Shown in pieces: positions 1 to 8,976 of a stretch of DNA of 64,000 nt. The stretch comes from Sinorhizobium fredii USDA 257. GTDB taxonomy: Bacteria; Pseudomonadota; Alphaproteobacteria; Rhizobiales; Rhizobiaceae. Made by a program: the position numbers and the translations under genes. Below the pieces are notes generated by a model. That model did no database searches and was not told the DNA's origin. It worked only from the letters and a program-made list of their open reading frames with translations. Positions within the stretch are counted from its first letter, which is position 1, and each line of letters starts with the position of its first letter. The stretch lies in assembly GCF_000265205.3 (NCBI RefSeq), contig NC_018000.1, positions 558,001 to 622,000 on the forward strand, read 5' to 3'.

Positions 1-603
1 GATTTCCACTTCGGCAAGGGACGGGAGGGCGGCCCGGCCTTCCTGATGGCGGCTGGCGCCGAGGAAGGCTTCGGCGTGACGCTGGTGGACGCCTTCCGCG
101 ACGAGAACGCCGCGGTGATCTCCTCGAGCTTCATCCGCTCCTTGCTTGCCGAAGGCGACGTCTCGCATGCGGCCGGCCTGCTTGGCTATCGCTACACGGC
201 CGAAGCGGAGGTGATCGGCGGCAAGAAGCTGGGGCGCACACTCGGCTATCCGACTGCGAACATGCGCCTGCCGCAGGAGGCCGAGCTCCGGAACGGCATC
301 TATGCGGTGCGGTTCCGTCGGGCGGACGGTTCTCTTTATGACGGCGTCGCAAGCTTCGGCCGCCGCCCGACCGTCGACAGCGACGGCGAACCGCTGCTGG
401 AGACCTTCGTCTTCGATTTTTCCGGCGACCTCTACGGCGAGGTCTGCGCCGTCTCCTTCTTCGGCTATCTTCGCGACGAGCTGAAATTTGACGGACTCGA
501 GCCCTTGATGGTGCAGATGAGAGAGGACGAGAAAGAGGCGCGCGCCCTTCTGGCCGGGGTGCAGCCGTTGAGTGAGATCGACCGCCAGATCAATTTCGCC
601 TGA
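1..603 (+). CDS. ribF: Bifunctional riboflavin kinase/FAD synthetase, 3' part
   Basis: The reading frame is open from the first base of the window, so the 5' end lies outside. What remains is the end of the FMN adenylyltransferase half and the whole C-terminal riboflavin kinase domain, recognised by the GKKLGRTLGYPTANM stretch (nucleotide and flavin binding), the RPTV/ETFVFDF segment and a C-terminal ELKFDGLEPLMVQM region. The family makes FMN from riboflavin and ATP and then FAD, in the cytoplasm. The next gene on the same strand, ileS, starts 267 bases later. Family assignment is secure; only the N-terminal half is not visible here. Confidence 0.93.
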   Translation, partial: DFHFGKGREGGPAFLMAAGAEEGFGVTLVDAFRDENAAVISSSFIRSLLAEGDVSHAAGLLGYRYTAEAEVIGGKKLGRTLGYPTANMRLPQEAELRNGIYAVRFRRADGSLYDGVASFGRRPTVDSDGEPLLETFVFDFSGDLYGEVCAVSFFGYLRDELKFDGLEPLMVQMREDEKEARALLAGVQPLSEIDRQINFA

Positions 604-750
604 TGTCGGCCGGGAGGCGGGCCGGCTTGCCAAAGAATTGAGCCATGCAGCGCACGCGGACCTTTTCAAAACACTGAAAACGCCTTAAACAACCGGCCAC
701 TATGATCAGGCATCGTCGATTGACCATCGATCAGCGAATTATCGGCCCGG

Positions 751-780
751 CTTTCCGCGCGCGCTAGAGCGCGCCGGAAG
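751..780. repeat. GC-rich hairpin between ribF and ileS
   Basis: The arms TTCCG-C-GCGCGC and GCGCGC-CGGAA pair around a TAGA loop with one bulged C, about 11 base pairs. No T-run follows, so it does not look like an ordinary Rho-independent terminator. It may be a small intergenic palindrome or a stabilising end for the ribF transcript. The rest of the ribF-ileS spacer shows no gene. Confidence 0.4.
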
Positions 781-870
781 GTCCGGGATTTCGGCGTTTC
801 ACGCCCTTCCAGTCATCTTCGATAGACCGAACCCTTCCGCCTGCGTGACGATCCCGCGCGGAAAAGACGA

Positions 871-3792
871 ATGCAAAAGACCATGACAGAGACCGCTGAA
901 AAGATCGACTATTCCTCCACGCTGTATCTGCCGCAGACGGAATTCCCGATGCGCGCAGGCCTGCCGCAGAAGGAGCCGGAAACTGTCGCCCGCTGGCAGA
1001 AGATGGAGCTCTACAAGAAGCTTCGCGCTTCCTCCGCCGGCCGCGACAAGTTCGTGCTGCATGACGGCCCGCCCTATGCGAACGGCAACATCCACATCGG
1101 CCATGCGCTGAACAAGATCCTCAAGGATGTCATCAACCGCTCGTTCCAGATGCGCGGCTTCGACGCCAGTTATGTTCCGGGCTGGGACTGCCACGGCCTG
1201 CCGATCGAATGGAAGATCGAGGAGAAGTATCGCGAGAAAGGCAGGAACAAGGACGAGGTTCCGGTCAACGAGTTCCGCCGGGAATGCCGCGAATTCGCCA
1301 GCGGCTGGATCGGCGTGCAGACCGAGGAGTTCAAGCGCCTCGGCATCGAGGGCGACTTCGAAAACCCTTACACGACGATGAATTTCCACGCCGAGGCCCG
1401 CATTGCCGGCGAACTGATCAAGATCGCCAAGGCCGGCCAGCTCTATCGCGGCTCGAAACCGGTCATGTGGTCGGTCGTCGAGCGCACCGCGCTCGCGGAA
1501 GCCGAAGTCGAATATGCCGATGTCGAAAGCGACATGATCTGGGTGAAGTTCCCGGTCGTCGAAGGACCGGATGCGCTAATCGGCGCCTTCGTCGTCATCT
1601 GGACGACGACACCCTGGACGATCCCCGGCAACCGCGCTGTCGCCTATTCGTCGCGCTACGCCTATGGCCTCTACGAGGTCGCTACCGCCGAGAACGACTA
1701 TGGGCCGCAGCCGGGCGAAAAGCTGATCTTCGCCAAGCGTCTCGCGGAGGAGTCGGCCGCCAAGGCAAAGGTCACCTTCAACTTCGTCCGCGATCTCGAG
1801 GCTGACGAACTGTCGACCGTTACCTGCGCCCATCCGCTGCATGGTCTCGGCGGCGGCTATGCTTTCAAGGTGCCGCTGCTCGATGGCGACCATGTGACCG
1901 ACGATGCCGGCACCGGCTTCGTGCACACCGCGCCCGGCCACGGTCGTGAGGACTTTGAAGCCTGGATGGACAGCGCCCGGGCACTCGAAGCGCGCGGCAT
2001 CTCTTCCGCGATCCCCTTCACCGTCGACGATGCCGGCTATTTCACGGCTGATGCGCCCGGCTTCGGCCCGGAGGCCGAAGGCGGCGCCGGGCGCGTCATT
2101 GATGACAAGGGCAAGAAGGGCGACGCCAATGACCGCGTCATCAAGGCACTGATCGCCCGCCACGCGCTGTTTGCCCGCGGTCGGCTGAAGCATTCCTATC
2201 CGCATTCCTGGCGCTCGAAGAAGCCGGTGATCTTCCGCAACACGCCGCAATGGTTCGTCTACATGGACAAGGACTTCGGCGACGGCACGACGCTGCGCGG
2301 GCGGGCGCTCAACGCCATCGACGAAACCCGCTTCGTACCCGGCGCCGGCCAGAACCGCCTGCGCGCCATGATCGAGCAGCGCCCGGACTGGGTACTGTCG
2401 CGCCAGCGCGCCTGGGGCGTGCCGATCGCGATCTTCGCCGACGATCAGGGTGAAATCCTCGTCGACGAGGACGTCAATCTGCGCATCCTCGACGCCTTCG
2501 AGAAGGAAGGGGCCGACGCCTGGTTTGCCGAGGGCGCAAAGGAGCGCTTCCTTGGAAACGACTACGATCATGCCCGCTGGCATCAGGTCATGGACATCCT
2601 CGACGTCTGGTTCGATTCCGGTTCGACCCACACCTTCACGCTCGAAGACCGTCCGGACCTGAAGTGGCCCGCCGATCTCTATCTCGAGGGCTCCGACCAG
2701 CATCGCGGCTGGTTCCATTCCTCGCTTTTGGAAAGCTGCGCAACGCGCGGCCGTGCGCCCTACAACGCCGTCGTCACCCATGGTTTCACCATGGATGAGA
2801 AGGGCGAGAAGATGTCGAAGTCGAAGGGCAATACCGTCACGCCGCAGGAGGTGATGAAGGATGCCGGCGCCGATATCCTACGCCTCTGGGTGATGACGAC
2901 GGACTATTGGGAAGACCAGCGTCTCGGCAAGACGATCATCCAGACCAATATCGATGCTTACCGCAAGCTCAGGAACACCGTCCGCTGGATGCTGGGCACC
3001 CTGGCCCACGACAAGGGCGAGGTGGTCGCGGTCGCCGACATGCCGGAACTCGAGCAACTGATGCTGCATCGTCTTGCAGAGCTCGACCGGCTGGTGCGCG
3101 AAGGCTACGACGCCTTCGACTTCAAGCGGATCGCGCGCGCCCTGATCGATTTCTCGAATGTCGAACTGTCGGCCTTCTATTTCGATATCCGCAAGGACGC
3201 GCTCTACTGCGATGCGCCGTCGTCGCTCCGCCGCCGCGCCGCGCTGCACGTCATCCGCACTTTGTTCGACTGCCTGGTGACCTGGCTTGCGCCGATGCTG
3301 CCCTTCACCGCCGAGGAAGCCTGGCTTTCCCGCAACCCGGAAGCCGTCTCCGTGCACCTCGAGCAATTCCCGGCCGTGCCGGCGGAATGGCGTAACGATG
3401 CGCTTGCCGAGAAGTGGCGGAAGATCCGCGAAGTGCGCAAGGTGGTCACCGGGGCTCTCGAGATCGAGCGCAAGGACAAGCGCATCGGCTCCTCGCTCGA
3501 GGCCGCGCCGATCGTCCACGTCGCCGATCCGGATCTGAGGGCGGCGCTCGACGGCCAGGACTTCGCCGAGATCTGCATCACCTCGGCGATCGAGCTCAAT
3601 GGCGCTGAGGGGCCGGACGGCGCCTTCACGCTGCCGGAAGTGGCAAAGGTCAGCGTCGTGCCGAAGCTCGCCGAAGGCCGCAAATGCGCGCGCTCCTGGC
3701 GGATTACCACGGATGTCGGATCCGATCCGCTCTATCCGGATGTGTCGGCGCGCGACGCCGCCGCATTGCGGGAGCTCGGCTTCAAGCCTTAA
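871..3792 (+). CDS. ileS: Isoleucyl-tRNA synthetase
   Basis: Class I aminoacyl-tRNA synthetase that charges tRNA-Ile in the cytoplasm. The signature HIGH is at residues 75-78 (in [10 protein letters not shown]) and KMSKS at 647-651. The editing domain lies between them, and the anticodon-binding domain follows. At 973 residues it has the usual bacterial length. The C-terminal end aligns with the zinc-finger segment of E. coli IleS but keeps only one cysteine (KCARSW) and ends in a cysteine-free tail, so the zinc site is lost. The ATG at 871 has a GGAAAAG sequence upstream; a second ATG at 886 (MTETAEK) is an equally plausible start and would shorten the protein by five residues. Confidence 0.97.
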   Translation: MQKTMTETAEKIDYSSTLYLPQTEFPMRAGLPQKEPETVARWQKMELYKKLRASSAGRDKFVLHDGPPYANGNIHIGHALNKILKDVINRSFQMRGFDASYVPGWDCHGLPIEWKIEEKYREKGRNKDEVPVNEFRRECREFASGWIGVQTEEFKRLGIEGDFENPYTTMNFHAEARIAGELIKIAKAGQLYRGSKPVMWSVVERTALAEAEVEYADVESDMIWVKFPVVEGPDALIGAFVVIWTTTPWTIPGNRAVAYSSRYAYGLYEVATAENDYGPQPGEKLIFAKRLAEESAAKAKVTFNFVRDLEADELSTVTCAHPLHGLGGGYAFKVPLLDGDHVTDDAGTGFVHTAPGHGREDFEAWMDSARALEARGISSAIPFTVDDAGYFTADAPGFGPEAEGGAGRVIDDKGKKGDANDRVIKALIARHALFARGRLKHSYPHSWRSKKPVIFRNTPQWFVYMDKDFGDGTTLRGRALNAIDETRFVPGAGQNRLRAMIEQRPDWVLSRQRAWGVPIAIFADDQGEILVDEDVNLRILDAFEKEGADAWFAEGAKERFLGNDYDHARWHQVMDILDVWFDSGSTHTFTLEDRPDLKWPADLYLEGSDQHRGWFHSSLLESCATRGRAPYNAVVTHGFTMDEKGEKMSKSKGNTVTPQEVMKDAGADILRLWVMTTDYWEDQRLGKTIIQTNIDAYRKLRNTVRWMLGTLAHDKGEVVAVADMPELEQLMLHRLAELDRLVREGYDAFDFKRIARALIDFSNVELSAFYFDIRKDALYCDAPSSLRRRAALHVIRTLFDCLVTWLAPMLPFTAEEAWLSRNPEAVSVHLEQFPAVPAEWRNDALAEKWRKIREVRKVVTGALEIERKDKRIGSSLEAAPIVHVADPDLRAALDGQDFAEICITSAIELNGAEGPDGAFTLPEVAKVSVVPKLAEGRKCARSWRITTDVGSDPLYPDVSARDAAALRELGFKP

Positions 3793-3928
3793 TCGACATT
3801 TCACCGGGTGAATTGCACTTGGCGCATTCATCCGGTACAAACTGCCCGAAATTTGGCGGATTTTTCCGCCATGGGGGCGTGTAATGGCCGCGCGGCGGGC
3901 GCGGTCCGGCGGGGCTGGAAGGAAATTC

Positions 3929-4549
3929 ATGGAAATGGCGCGAGCGTTGCGGGTGTTTGCGAGCATTGCTGCTGTCGTGGCGGGTAGCCTGGTGCTTACC
4001 GGTTGCATCGGCGGCCCGACCTACGGCACGGATAAAACGGCGGGCGAACAGTTGGTCGATGACCTCGGCAGCGCCATCAGCCTGGCTCCGCCGAAGAAGG
4101 ACCCCGTCAAGTACCAACCGCGTGCAGGCCTGGTGTTGCCGCCGCAAGGAGAGCAAGCCGCGCTGGTCCAGCCGCAGCAGTCGCTCGCAAGTCGCGAGAC
4201 CAATCCCGCCTGGGTCGAGTCGCCCGAGGAAGTGCGGCAGCGGCTGCGCGAAGAGGCCGACGCCAACAAGAACAATCCCAACTACGTCTCGCCGCTTGCA
4301 AAGGCGAGCGCCAACGGTCGCCGCCTGTCCGCCAAGGAGCAGCAGGCGGCCTATCGCGAAGCCCGCAAGATCGAGATGGGCGCCTATTCCGACAAGCGCC
4401 GTTTTCTGAGCGACCCACCGCTCGAATATCGCCGCCTGCCGGAGGGCTCAGAAACGGATCTTGGCGAGTCGGAGAAGGACAAGGAGCGTCGGCGCAAGAA
4501 GGCGGCGCAAGTCGCCAACAGCGGCAGCAAGTGGTACTGGCCGTTCTAA
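3929..4549 (+). CDS. Putative lipoprotein of unknown function
   Basis: The N-terminus carries a type II signal peptide: a short basic start, a hydrophobic core (FASIAAVVAGSLVL) and a lipobox LTGC, so the mature protein should be anchored in a membrane by a lipidated cysteine. The rest is charged and rich in Q, K, E and R, with a basic tail ending KWYWPF; no enzyme motif is visible. The start at 3929 is preferred because GGAAGGA lies five bases upstream; an upstream in-frame ATG at 3884 would place 15 polar residues before the signal peptide. The stop is three bases before the next gene, suggesting co-transcription with the acetyltransferase. Confidence 0.8.
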   Translation: MEMARALRVFASIAAVVAGSLVLTGCIGGPTYGTDKTAGEQLVDDLGSAISLAPPKKDPVKYQPRAGLVLPPQGEQAALVQPQQSLASRETNPAWVESPEEVRQRLREEADANKNNPNYVSPLAKASANGRRLSAKEQQAAYREARKIEMGAYSDKRRFLSDPPLEYRRLPEGSETDLGESEKDKERRRKKAAQVANSGSKWYWPF

Positions 4550-4552
4550 GCG

Positions 4553-5032
4553 ATGGCACTCAGCATTCGCGACGCGGTCCCGGAAGATGCGGCGACGATC
4601 CTGCGCTTCATCACCGAACTCGCCACTTATGAGAAGGCCGAGCACGAGGTCGAGGCGACAGTCGAGCTTCTGACCGCGTCGCTCTTCGGGTCGGGCTCGA
4701 TCAGCCGCGCGGTGATCTGCGAAGTCGATGGCAAGCCGGCCGGCTTCGCCATCTGGTTCTACAACTATTCGACCTGGCAGGCGCGCAAGGGCCTCTATCT
4801 CGAGGATCTATACGTGACGCTCGAGCATCGCGGTTCGGGAGCGGGAAAGATGCTGCTCAAGCATCTGGCCCGCATAGCGCTCGCCGAGGGCTGCGGCCGC
4901 TTCGAGTGGAGCGTTCTCGATTGGAACGAGCCCGCCATCCGTGTCTATGAGGCGATCGGCGCGGAACCGCTGACGGAATGGACCCGCTATCGGCTGACGG
5001 GCAAGGAACTCGAGGCGCTCGCCGCCAGCTGA
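4553..5032 (+). CDS. GNAT family N-acetyltransferase (diamine/SSAT-like)
   Basis: A 159-residue single-domain acetyltransferase. The acetyl-CoA binding region is seen as LEDLYVTLEHRGSGAGKMLL (motif A with R-G-S-G-A-G-K), followed by the WSVLDWNEPAIRVYEAIGA segment typical of motif B. The N-terminal RDAVPEDA and YEKAEHEV pieces resemble spermidine/spermine or thialysine acetyltransferase-type GNATs, so an amine or amino acid substrate is likely but unproven. It starts three bases after the lipoprotein stop and converges on tadA, ending ten bases from that gene's stop. Confidence 0.88.
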   Translation: MALSIRDAVPEDAATILRFITELATYEKAEHEVEATVELLTASLFGSGSISRAVICEVDGKPAGFAIWFYNYSTWQARKGLYLEDLYVTLEHRGSGAGKMLLKHLARIALAEGCGRFEWSVLDWNEPAIRVYEAIGAEPLTEWTRYRLTGKELEALAAS

Positions 5033-5042
5033 TTCCTATCCG

Positions 5043-5492
5043 TCAACGCCGGGCGGCAAAAAACCGGCGCAGGAGATCGGCGGCCTCGCGCTCGGCGAGG
5101 CCCGAATAGACATCCGGAACATGGTGGCATGTCGGCGAGCCAAAGAACCTGACGCCGTTTTCGACGGCGCCGCCTTTCGGGTCCTCGGCGCCGTAGTAAA
5201 GGCGGCGTATGCGCGCGAAGGAGATCGCCGCCGCGCACATGGTGCAGGGCTCAAGCGTCACATAGAGATCTGCGCCCGAGAGTCGCTCGTCGCCGACGGC
5301 GGCCGCAGCCTGGCGGATCGCCTCGATCTCGGCATGGGCGGTAACGTCCCGCAATTCGCGCGTGCGGTTACCGGCCGCAGCGACGACTTCGCCGTCGAGC
5401 ACCACGACGGCGCCGATGGGCACCTCGCCGCGCGCCGTCGCCTTCCGTGCCTCGTCGAGCGCCGCATCCATGTAGCGCGTCGTTTCCGCCAT
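5043..5492 (-). CDS. tadA: tRNA-specific adenosine deaminase
   Basis: Zinc-dependent deaminase converting adenosine 34 to inosine in the wobble position of tRNA-Arg(ACG). The zinc and catalytic motifs are complete: H53-A-E55 in TAHAEIEAI and P82-C-T-M-C86 in EPCTMCAAA. Length is 149 residues from the ATG at 5492 (MAETTRYM), usual for the family; the frame stays open far upstream through the neighbouring rlu gene, but that extension is antisense noise. A GTG directly before the ATG is possible. The gene is divergent from the pseudouridine synthase with a 72-base spacer that must hold both promoters. Confidence 0.95.
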   Translation of the reverse strand: MAETTRYMDAALDEARKATARGEVPIGAVVVLDGEVVAAAGNRTRELRDVTAHAEIEAIRQAAAAVGDERLSGADLYVTLEPCTMCAAAISFARIRRLYYGAEDPKGGAVENGVRFFGSPTCHHVPDVYSGLAEREAADLLRRFFAARR

Positions 5493-5564
5493 CACTTGCT
5501 CATAATTTCTCTTAACCCACGGCCTTCGACCTGATAGGACAGCCGCAAAAGGCAGGCAACAGAA

Positions 5565-7406
5565 ATGACATCCAAAGACAAGTCCACCGGGCCCGGCAAG
5601 GGAAAAGATCGCAAGGGTAATTTCCCTTCCGGCGACAAGAAAGCCAACGCGGCACGACCCGTCAAGAGCGCGGCGCCCAAAGCTGACGTCGGCATCGACG
5701 AGCCGCAACGCATCTCGAAAATCCTGTCGCGCGCCGGCGTTGCCTCGCGCCGCGACGTCGAGCGGATGATCATGGAGGGACGCGTTAAGCTCAACGGCGT
5801 CGTGCTCGATACGCCGGTCGTCAATGCAACGCTCGCCGACGGCATCGAGGTCGACGGCCATCCGATCCGCGGCATCGAGCGGACGCGCCTCTGGCTCTAC
5901 CACAAGCCGGCTGGCTTGGTGACGACCAATTCCGATCCGGAGGGCCGGCCGACGGTGTTCGACAACCTGCCGGACGATCTGCCGCGCGTGCTGTCGATCG
6001 GCCGCCTCGACATCAATACCGAGGGCCTGCTGCTGTTGACGAACGACGGGGGGCTTGCCCGCGCTCTCGAATTGCCGTCGACCGGTTGGTTGCGGCGCTA
6101 CCGCGTCCGCGCGCATGGCGAGATCGATCAGGAAGCGCTTGACCGGCTGAAGGACGGCATCGCCGTCGAAGGTGTCCTCTACGGTGCGATCGAGGCGACG
6201 CTCGACCGGGTTCAGGGATCGAACGTCTGGATCACCATGGGCCTGCGCGAAGGCAAGAACCGCGAGATCAAGAACGTGCTCGGGGCGCTCGGGCTGGACG
6301 TGAACCGGCTGATCCGCATTTCCTATGGTCCGTTCCAACTGAGCGAGCTGCCGGAGGGCCATGTCCAGGAAATCCGTGGCCGCACGCTCCGCGATCAGCT
6401 TGGCCCGCGCCTGATCGCGGAAGCGAAGGCGAATTTCGATGCGCCGCTCTACAACGACCAGCCGGCCGCGGTGGAGGCGGAGATCCACAGCGACGGTGCT
6501 GCCGACAAGGGCAGGCCGGAGCGCAGCACTTGGCGCGAAAAGCCGGAGGACAAGCGCGAACGTGCGCTTGCACGCCTCGATACGCAGCGTGATGACAGCC
6601 ATTCCCGCGATCGTCGAGACCGTCCCCGCGAGAGATTCGAGGATCGTCCGGCCCGGGCGCCGGCGAAGCGCAGCCGAACCGCGAATGTCTGGATGGCGCC
6701 TGGCGCACGGCCCGTCGCCGAAAAGAAGCCAAAGGCGGCCGAGGAAGACGTTTCAGCGAAACCAGCCCGTCGCGAGCGTCCGGAAGGTGCGCCGAAGACG
6801 AAGCGTTATGGGCGCACGAAGGATGGTTCGGCCACGAAGACATCGGCAAAGTTCGATCCGGATCGCAAGACAGGTGCCGCCAAGGGTGCTGCTCGGCCGG
6901 ATCGCGCCCCGCGTCCATCGGTCAAACGCACCGACGAGGACGGAGACTGGATCAGCGCCAGCGAGCCGGTTCGCCGCAAGGACGACGCTCGCGACGGCGG
7001 TTTCGAACGGCGCCGTCCCTTTGATGCCGGAGAACGGAAGTCGCGCGACCATGGCGATCGCCCGCCGCGGCGTGAAGGCAGCGAGCGCCCTCGCGGCGAA
7101 CGTCCGGCGCGGGCTGCAGGCGAGGGTCGCGCATTCTCCGAAAAGCCGCGGACAAGCCGCAGCAAGGCCGACCGCCCCAAGGGCCGCGAAGGCGGAGATC
7201 GGCCGTTCGGCGATCGGCCCACCGGCAAGCCGCCCGGCGGCAAGCCGGCGGGGGGCAAGTCCTTCGGTCAGCGCTCCAGCGGTCCCCGCGGTGGCAAGCC
7301 CGGTGGCGGCCGTCCTGGCGGAGGCAAACCCGGCGGCGGCAAGCCTGGCGGCAGCAAGCCCGGCGGTCGCACGGGCGGCGGCAAGCCCCGCGGCAAGGGG
7401 AAGTAA
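5565..7406 (+). CDS. rluB: RluB/RsuA-family pseudouridine synthase with long basic low-complexity tail
   Basis: An N-terminal S4 RNA-binding domain (RISKILSRAGVASRRDVERM region) is followed by the RsuA/RluB/RluE/RluF catalytic domain with the signature GRLDINTEGLLLLT; the catalytic aspartate is D149. The enzyme should isomerise a uridine in 23S rRNA; RluB-type is the likeliest subfamily but not certain. The catalytic part ends near residue 280. The remaining 330 residues are a disordered tail rich in R, K, D, E, P and G, with many DRPRR/ERP-type pieces, ending in repeated GGKPGG units. This more than doubles the enzyme relative to E. coli RluB. rsmD starts six bases after its stop, suggesting a rRNA-modification operon. 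Confidence 0.93.
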   Translation: MTSKDKSTGPGKGKDRKGNFPSGDKKANAARPVKSAAPKADVGIDEPQRISKILSRAGVASRRDVERMIMEGRVKLNGVVLDTPVVNATLADGIEVDGHPIRGIERTRLWLYHKPAGLVTTNSDPEGRPTVFDNLPDDLPRVLSIGRLDINTEGLLLLTNDGGLARALELPSTGWLRRYRVRAHGEIDQEALDRLKDGIAVEGVLYGAIEATLDRVQGSNVWITMGLREGKNREIKNVLGALGLDVNRLIRISYGPFQLSELPEGHVQEIRGRTLRDQLGPRLIAEAKANFDAPLYNDQPAAVEAEIHSDGAADKGRPERSTWREKPEDKRERALARLDTQRDDSHSRDRRDRPRERFEDRPARAPAKRSRTANVWMAPGARPVAEKKPKAAEEDVSAKPARRERPEGAPKTKRYGRTKDGSATKTSAKFDPDRKTGAAKGAARPDRAPRPSVKRTDEDGDWISASEPVRRKDDARDGGFERRRPFDAGERKSRDHGDRPPRREGSERPRGERPARAAGEGRAFSEKPRTSRSKADRPKGREGGDRPFGDRPTGKPPGGKPAGGKSFGQRSSGPRGGKPGGGRPGGGKPGGGKPGGSKPGGRTGGGKPRGKGK

Positions 7407-7412
7407 TCGGCC

Positions 7413-7973
7413 GTGCGCATCGTCGGCGGAGAGTTTCGGGGTCGCACGCTCGCCGCGCCCAAGTCCAACGATATCCGGCCGACCACCGACCGGACGCGCG
7501 AAAGCCTGTTTAACATCCTGAGCCACAGCTACCCCGAGGCGCTCGACGGCGCCCGCATGCTCGACCTCTTCGCCGGCACTGGTGCGGTTGGACTCGAGGC
7601 CCTGTCGCGAGGCTGCCGGCAGGCGCTTTTCGTCGAACAGGGGGTCGAGGGGCGCGGGCTCATCAGGGTCAATATCGAAGCGCTCGGCCTGCAGGGCCGT
7701 GCCAAGATCTTTCGCCGCGATGCCACGGATCTCGGCCCGGTCGGTACGATAGAACCGTTTCATCTGGTTTTCGTGGATCCCCCCTATGCCAAGGGGCTCG
7801 GCGAACGCGCGCTCGAGCAGGCGGCGGCCGGCGGATGGCTCGTGCCGGGCGCCCTGGTGGTGCTGGAGGAGCGGGCCGATGTGCGGCCGCAATTGTCCGG
7901 CGCCTTTGAGCCGCTCGACGATCGCGCCTTCGGCGACACGCGAATGCATTTCTACCGATTTCTTGGCGCTTGA
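7413..7973 (+). CDS. rsmD: 16S rRNA (guanine(966)-N2)-methyltransferase
   Basis: SAM-dependent methyltransferase of 186 residues. It begins MRIVGGEFRGRTL with the typical RPTTDRTRESLFNIL segment, followed by the SAM loop LDLFAGTGAVGLEALSRG and the catalytic DPPY (FVDPPYAKG). It methylates N2 of G966 of 16S rRNA on the 30S particle. The start is a GTG at 7413, six bases after the pseudouridine synthase stop, so the two rRNA-modifying genes are probably co-transcribed. Confidence 0.94.
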   Translation: MRIVGGEFRGRTLAAPKSNDIRPTTDRTRESLFNILSHSYPEALDGARMLDLFAGTGAVGLEALSRGCRQALFVEQGVEGRGLIRVNIEALGLQGRAKIFRRDATDLGPVGTIEPFHLVFVDPPYAKGLGERALEQAAAGGWLVPGALVVLEERADVRPQLSGAFEPLDDRAFGDTRMHFYRFLGA

Positions 7974-8064
7974 TCTAAGTTGGGTCGGACGACCGTAAGG
8001 CCTGTCTGGTCCCGCCCTGATAGCGGCACCGGCTGGAGTGGACCTGACGGAACGGAGAAGATCG

Positions 8065-8949
8065 ATGGAGCAGCACGTATCTGCACGGCGCAACCGGCCG
8101 GACACGATAGGTGAACCGACGATCGCCGTCGCGTTTGGCGGCGGCGGCGCGCGCGGCCTTGCCCATATCCACGTCATCGAGGCACTCGACGAGATGGGCA
8201 TCCGGCCTATGGCGATTGCCGGCTCGTCAATCGGCGCGATCATGGGTGCTGGAATGGCCGCCGGCATGACCGGCAAGGAAATCCGCGACTACACGTTTTC
8301 GACCGTCGGCAATCGCGGCGAAGTGCTCAACCGCCTTTGGCAGCTCCGTCCGGGCAGTCTGTCGGAGGCCGTGTCTAGCGGTTTCCGCTTCGGGCAATTC
8401 AACATCGAACGGGTACTGAAAGCCTTTCTCCCGGAGGCGATCCCGACGCGCTTTTCCGACCTGCTGATACCGTTGAAAGTCACGGCGACCGACTATTACG
8501 GGCAAACCGAGCGCGTTTGCGAGAGCGGCGATCTCCATCAGGCGATCGCTGCGTCCTGCGCCCTGCCGGCGATCTTCATTCCCGTGAAGATCGCCGGCCG
8601 CGTAATGATCGATGGTGGCATGTACAATCCGGTTCCCTTCGACCACCTGCGTGAACTCGCCGACATCGTCGTCGCCGTCGATGTCGTCGGCGGGCCGGAC
8701 GGCGACGGCAAGACGATACCGAGCCGCATCGACAGCCTGTTCGGCGCGAGCCAGCTGATGATGCAGTCGATCATCGCCATGAAGATGAAAGCCGGCGCCC
8801 CGGATATTCTGCTCCGCCCGGATGTCGGCCGCTTCCGCGCATTGGATTTCCTGCGTGCCCGTGAGGTGCTTGCCGCCACTGCCGCGACGAAGGAGCAACT
8901 GAAGCGGGCGCTCTGTGACCGGATCGATCAATGGCAGGCGGGGCGCTGA
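8065..8949 (+). CDS. Patatin-like phospholipase
   Basis: The patatin catalytic pieces are all present: oxyanion loop GGGGARG (residues 25-31), nucleophile elbow GSSIG with S55, and the catalytic aspartate D183 in IDGGMYNP. The protein should be a serine-aspartate lipid acyl hydrolase, cytoplasmic or peripheral, as there is no signal peptide. The ATG at 8065 is chosen because GGAGA lies seven bases upstream; a GTG at 8038 in the same frame would add nine residues. It converges on the antiporter gene, with only 27 bases between the stops. The physiological substrate is not evident. Confidence 0.9.
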   Translation: MEQHVSARRNRPDTIGEPTIAVAFGGGGARGLAHIHVIEALDEMGIRPMAIAGSSIGAIMGAGMAAGMTGKEIRDYTFSTVGNRGEVLNRLWQLRPGSLSEAVSSGFRFGQFNIERVLKAFLPEAIPTRFSDLLIPLKVTATDYYGQTERVCESGDLHQAIAASCALPAIFIPVKIAGRVMIDGGMYNPVPFDHLRELADIVVAVDVVGGPDGDGKTIPSRIDSLFGASQLMMQSIIAMKMKAGAPDILLRPDVGRFRALDFLRAREVLAATAATKEQLKRALCDRIDQWQAGR

Positions 8950-8976
8950 TTCTGCCCAGCCGCACCGCGTTCTCGC

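Noticed and set aside
604..870. T-box or other leader riboswitch before ileS
   Set aside because: No T-box bulge (UGGN) with antiterminator/terminator pair is visible, and such leaders are not known in alphaproteobacteria.
1576..4008. Long antisense reading frames opposite ileS
   Set aside because: They follow from high GC at third codon positions of ileS; their translations show no domain, and ileS is unmistakable.
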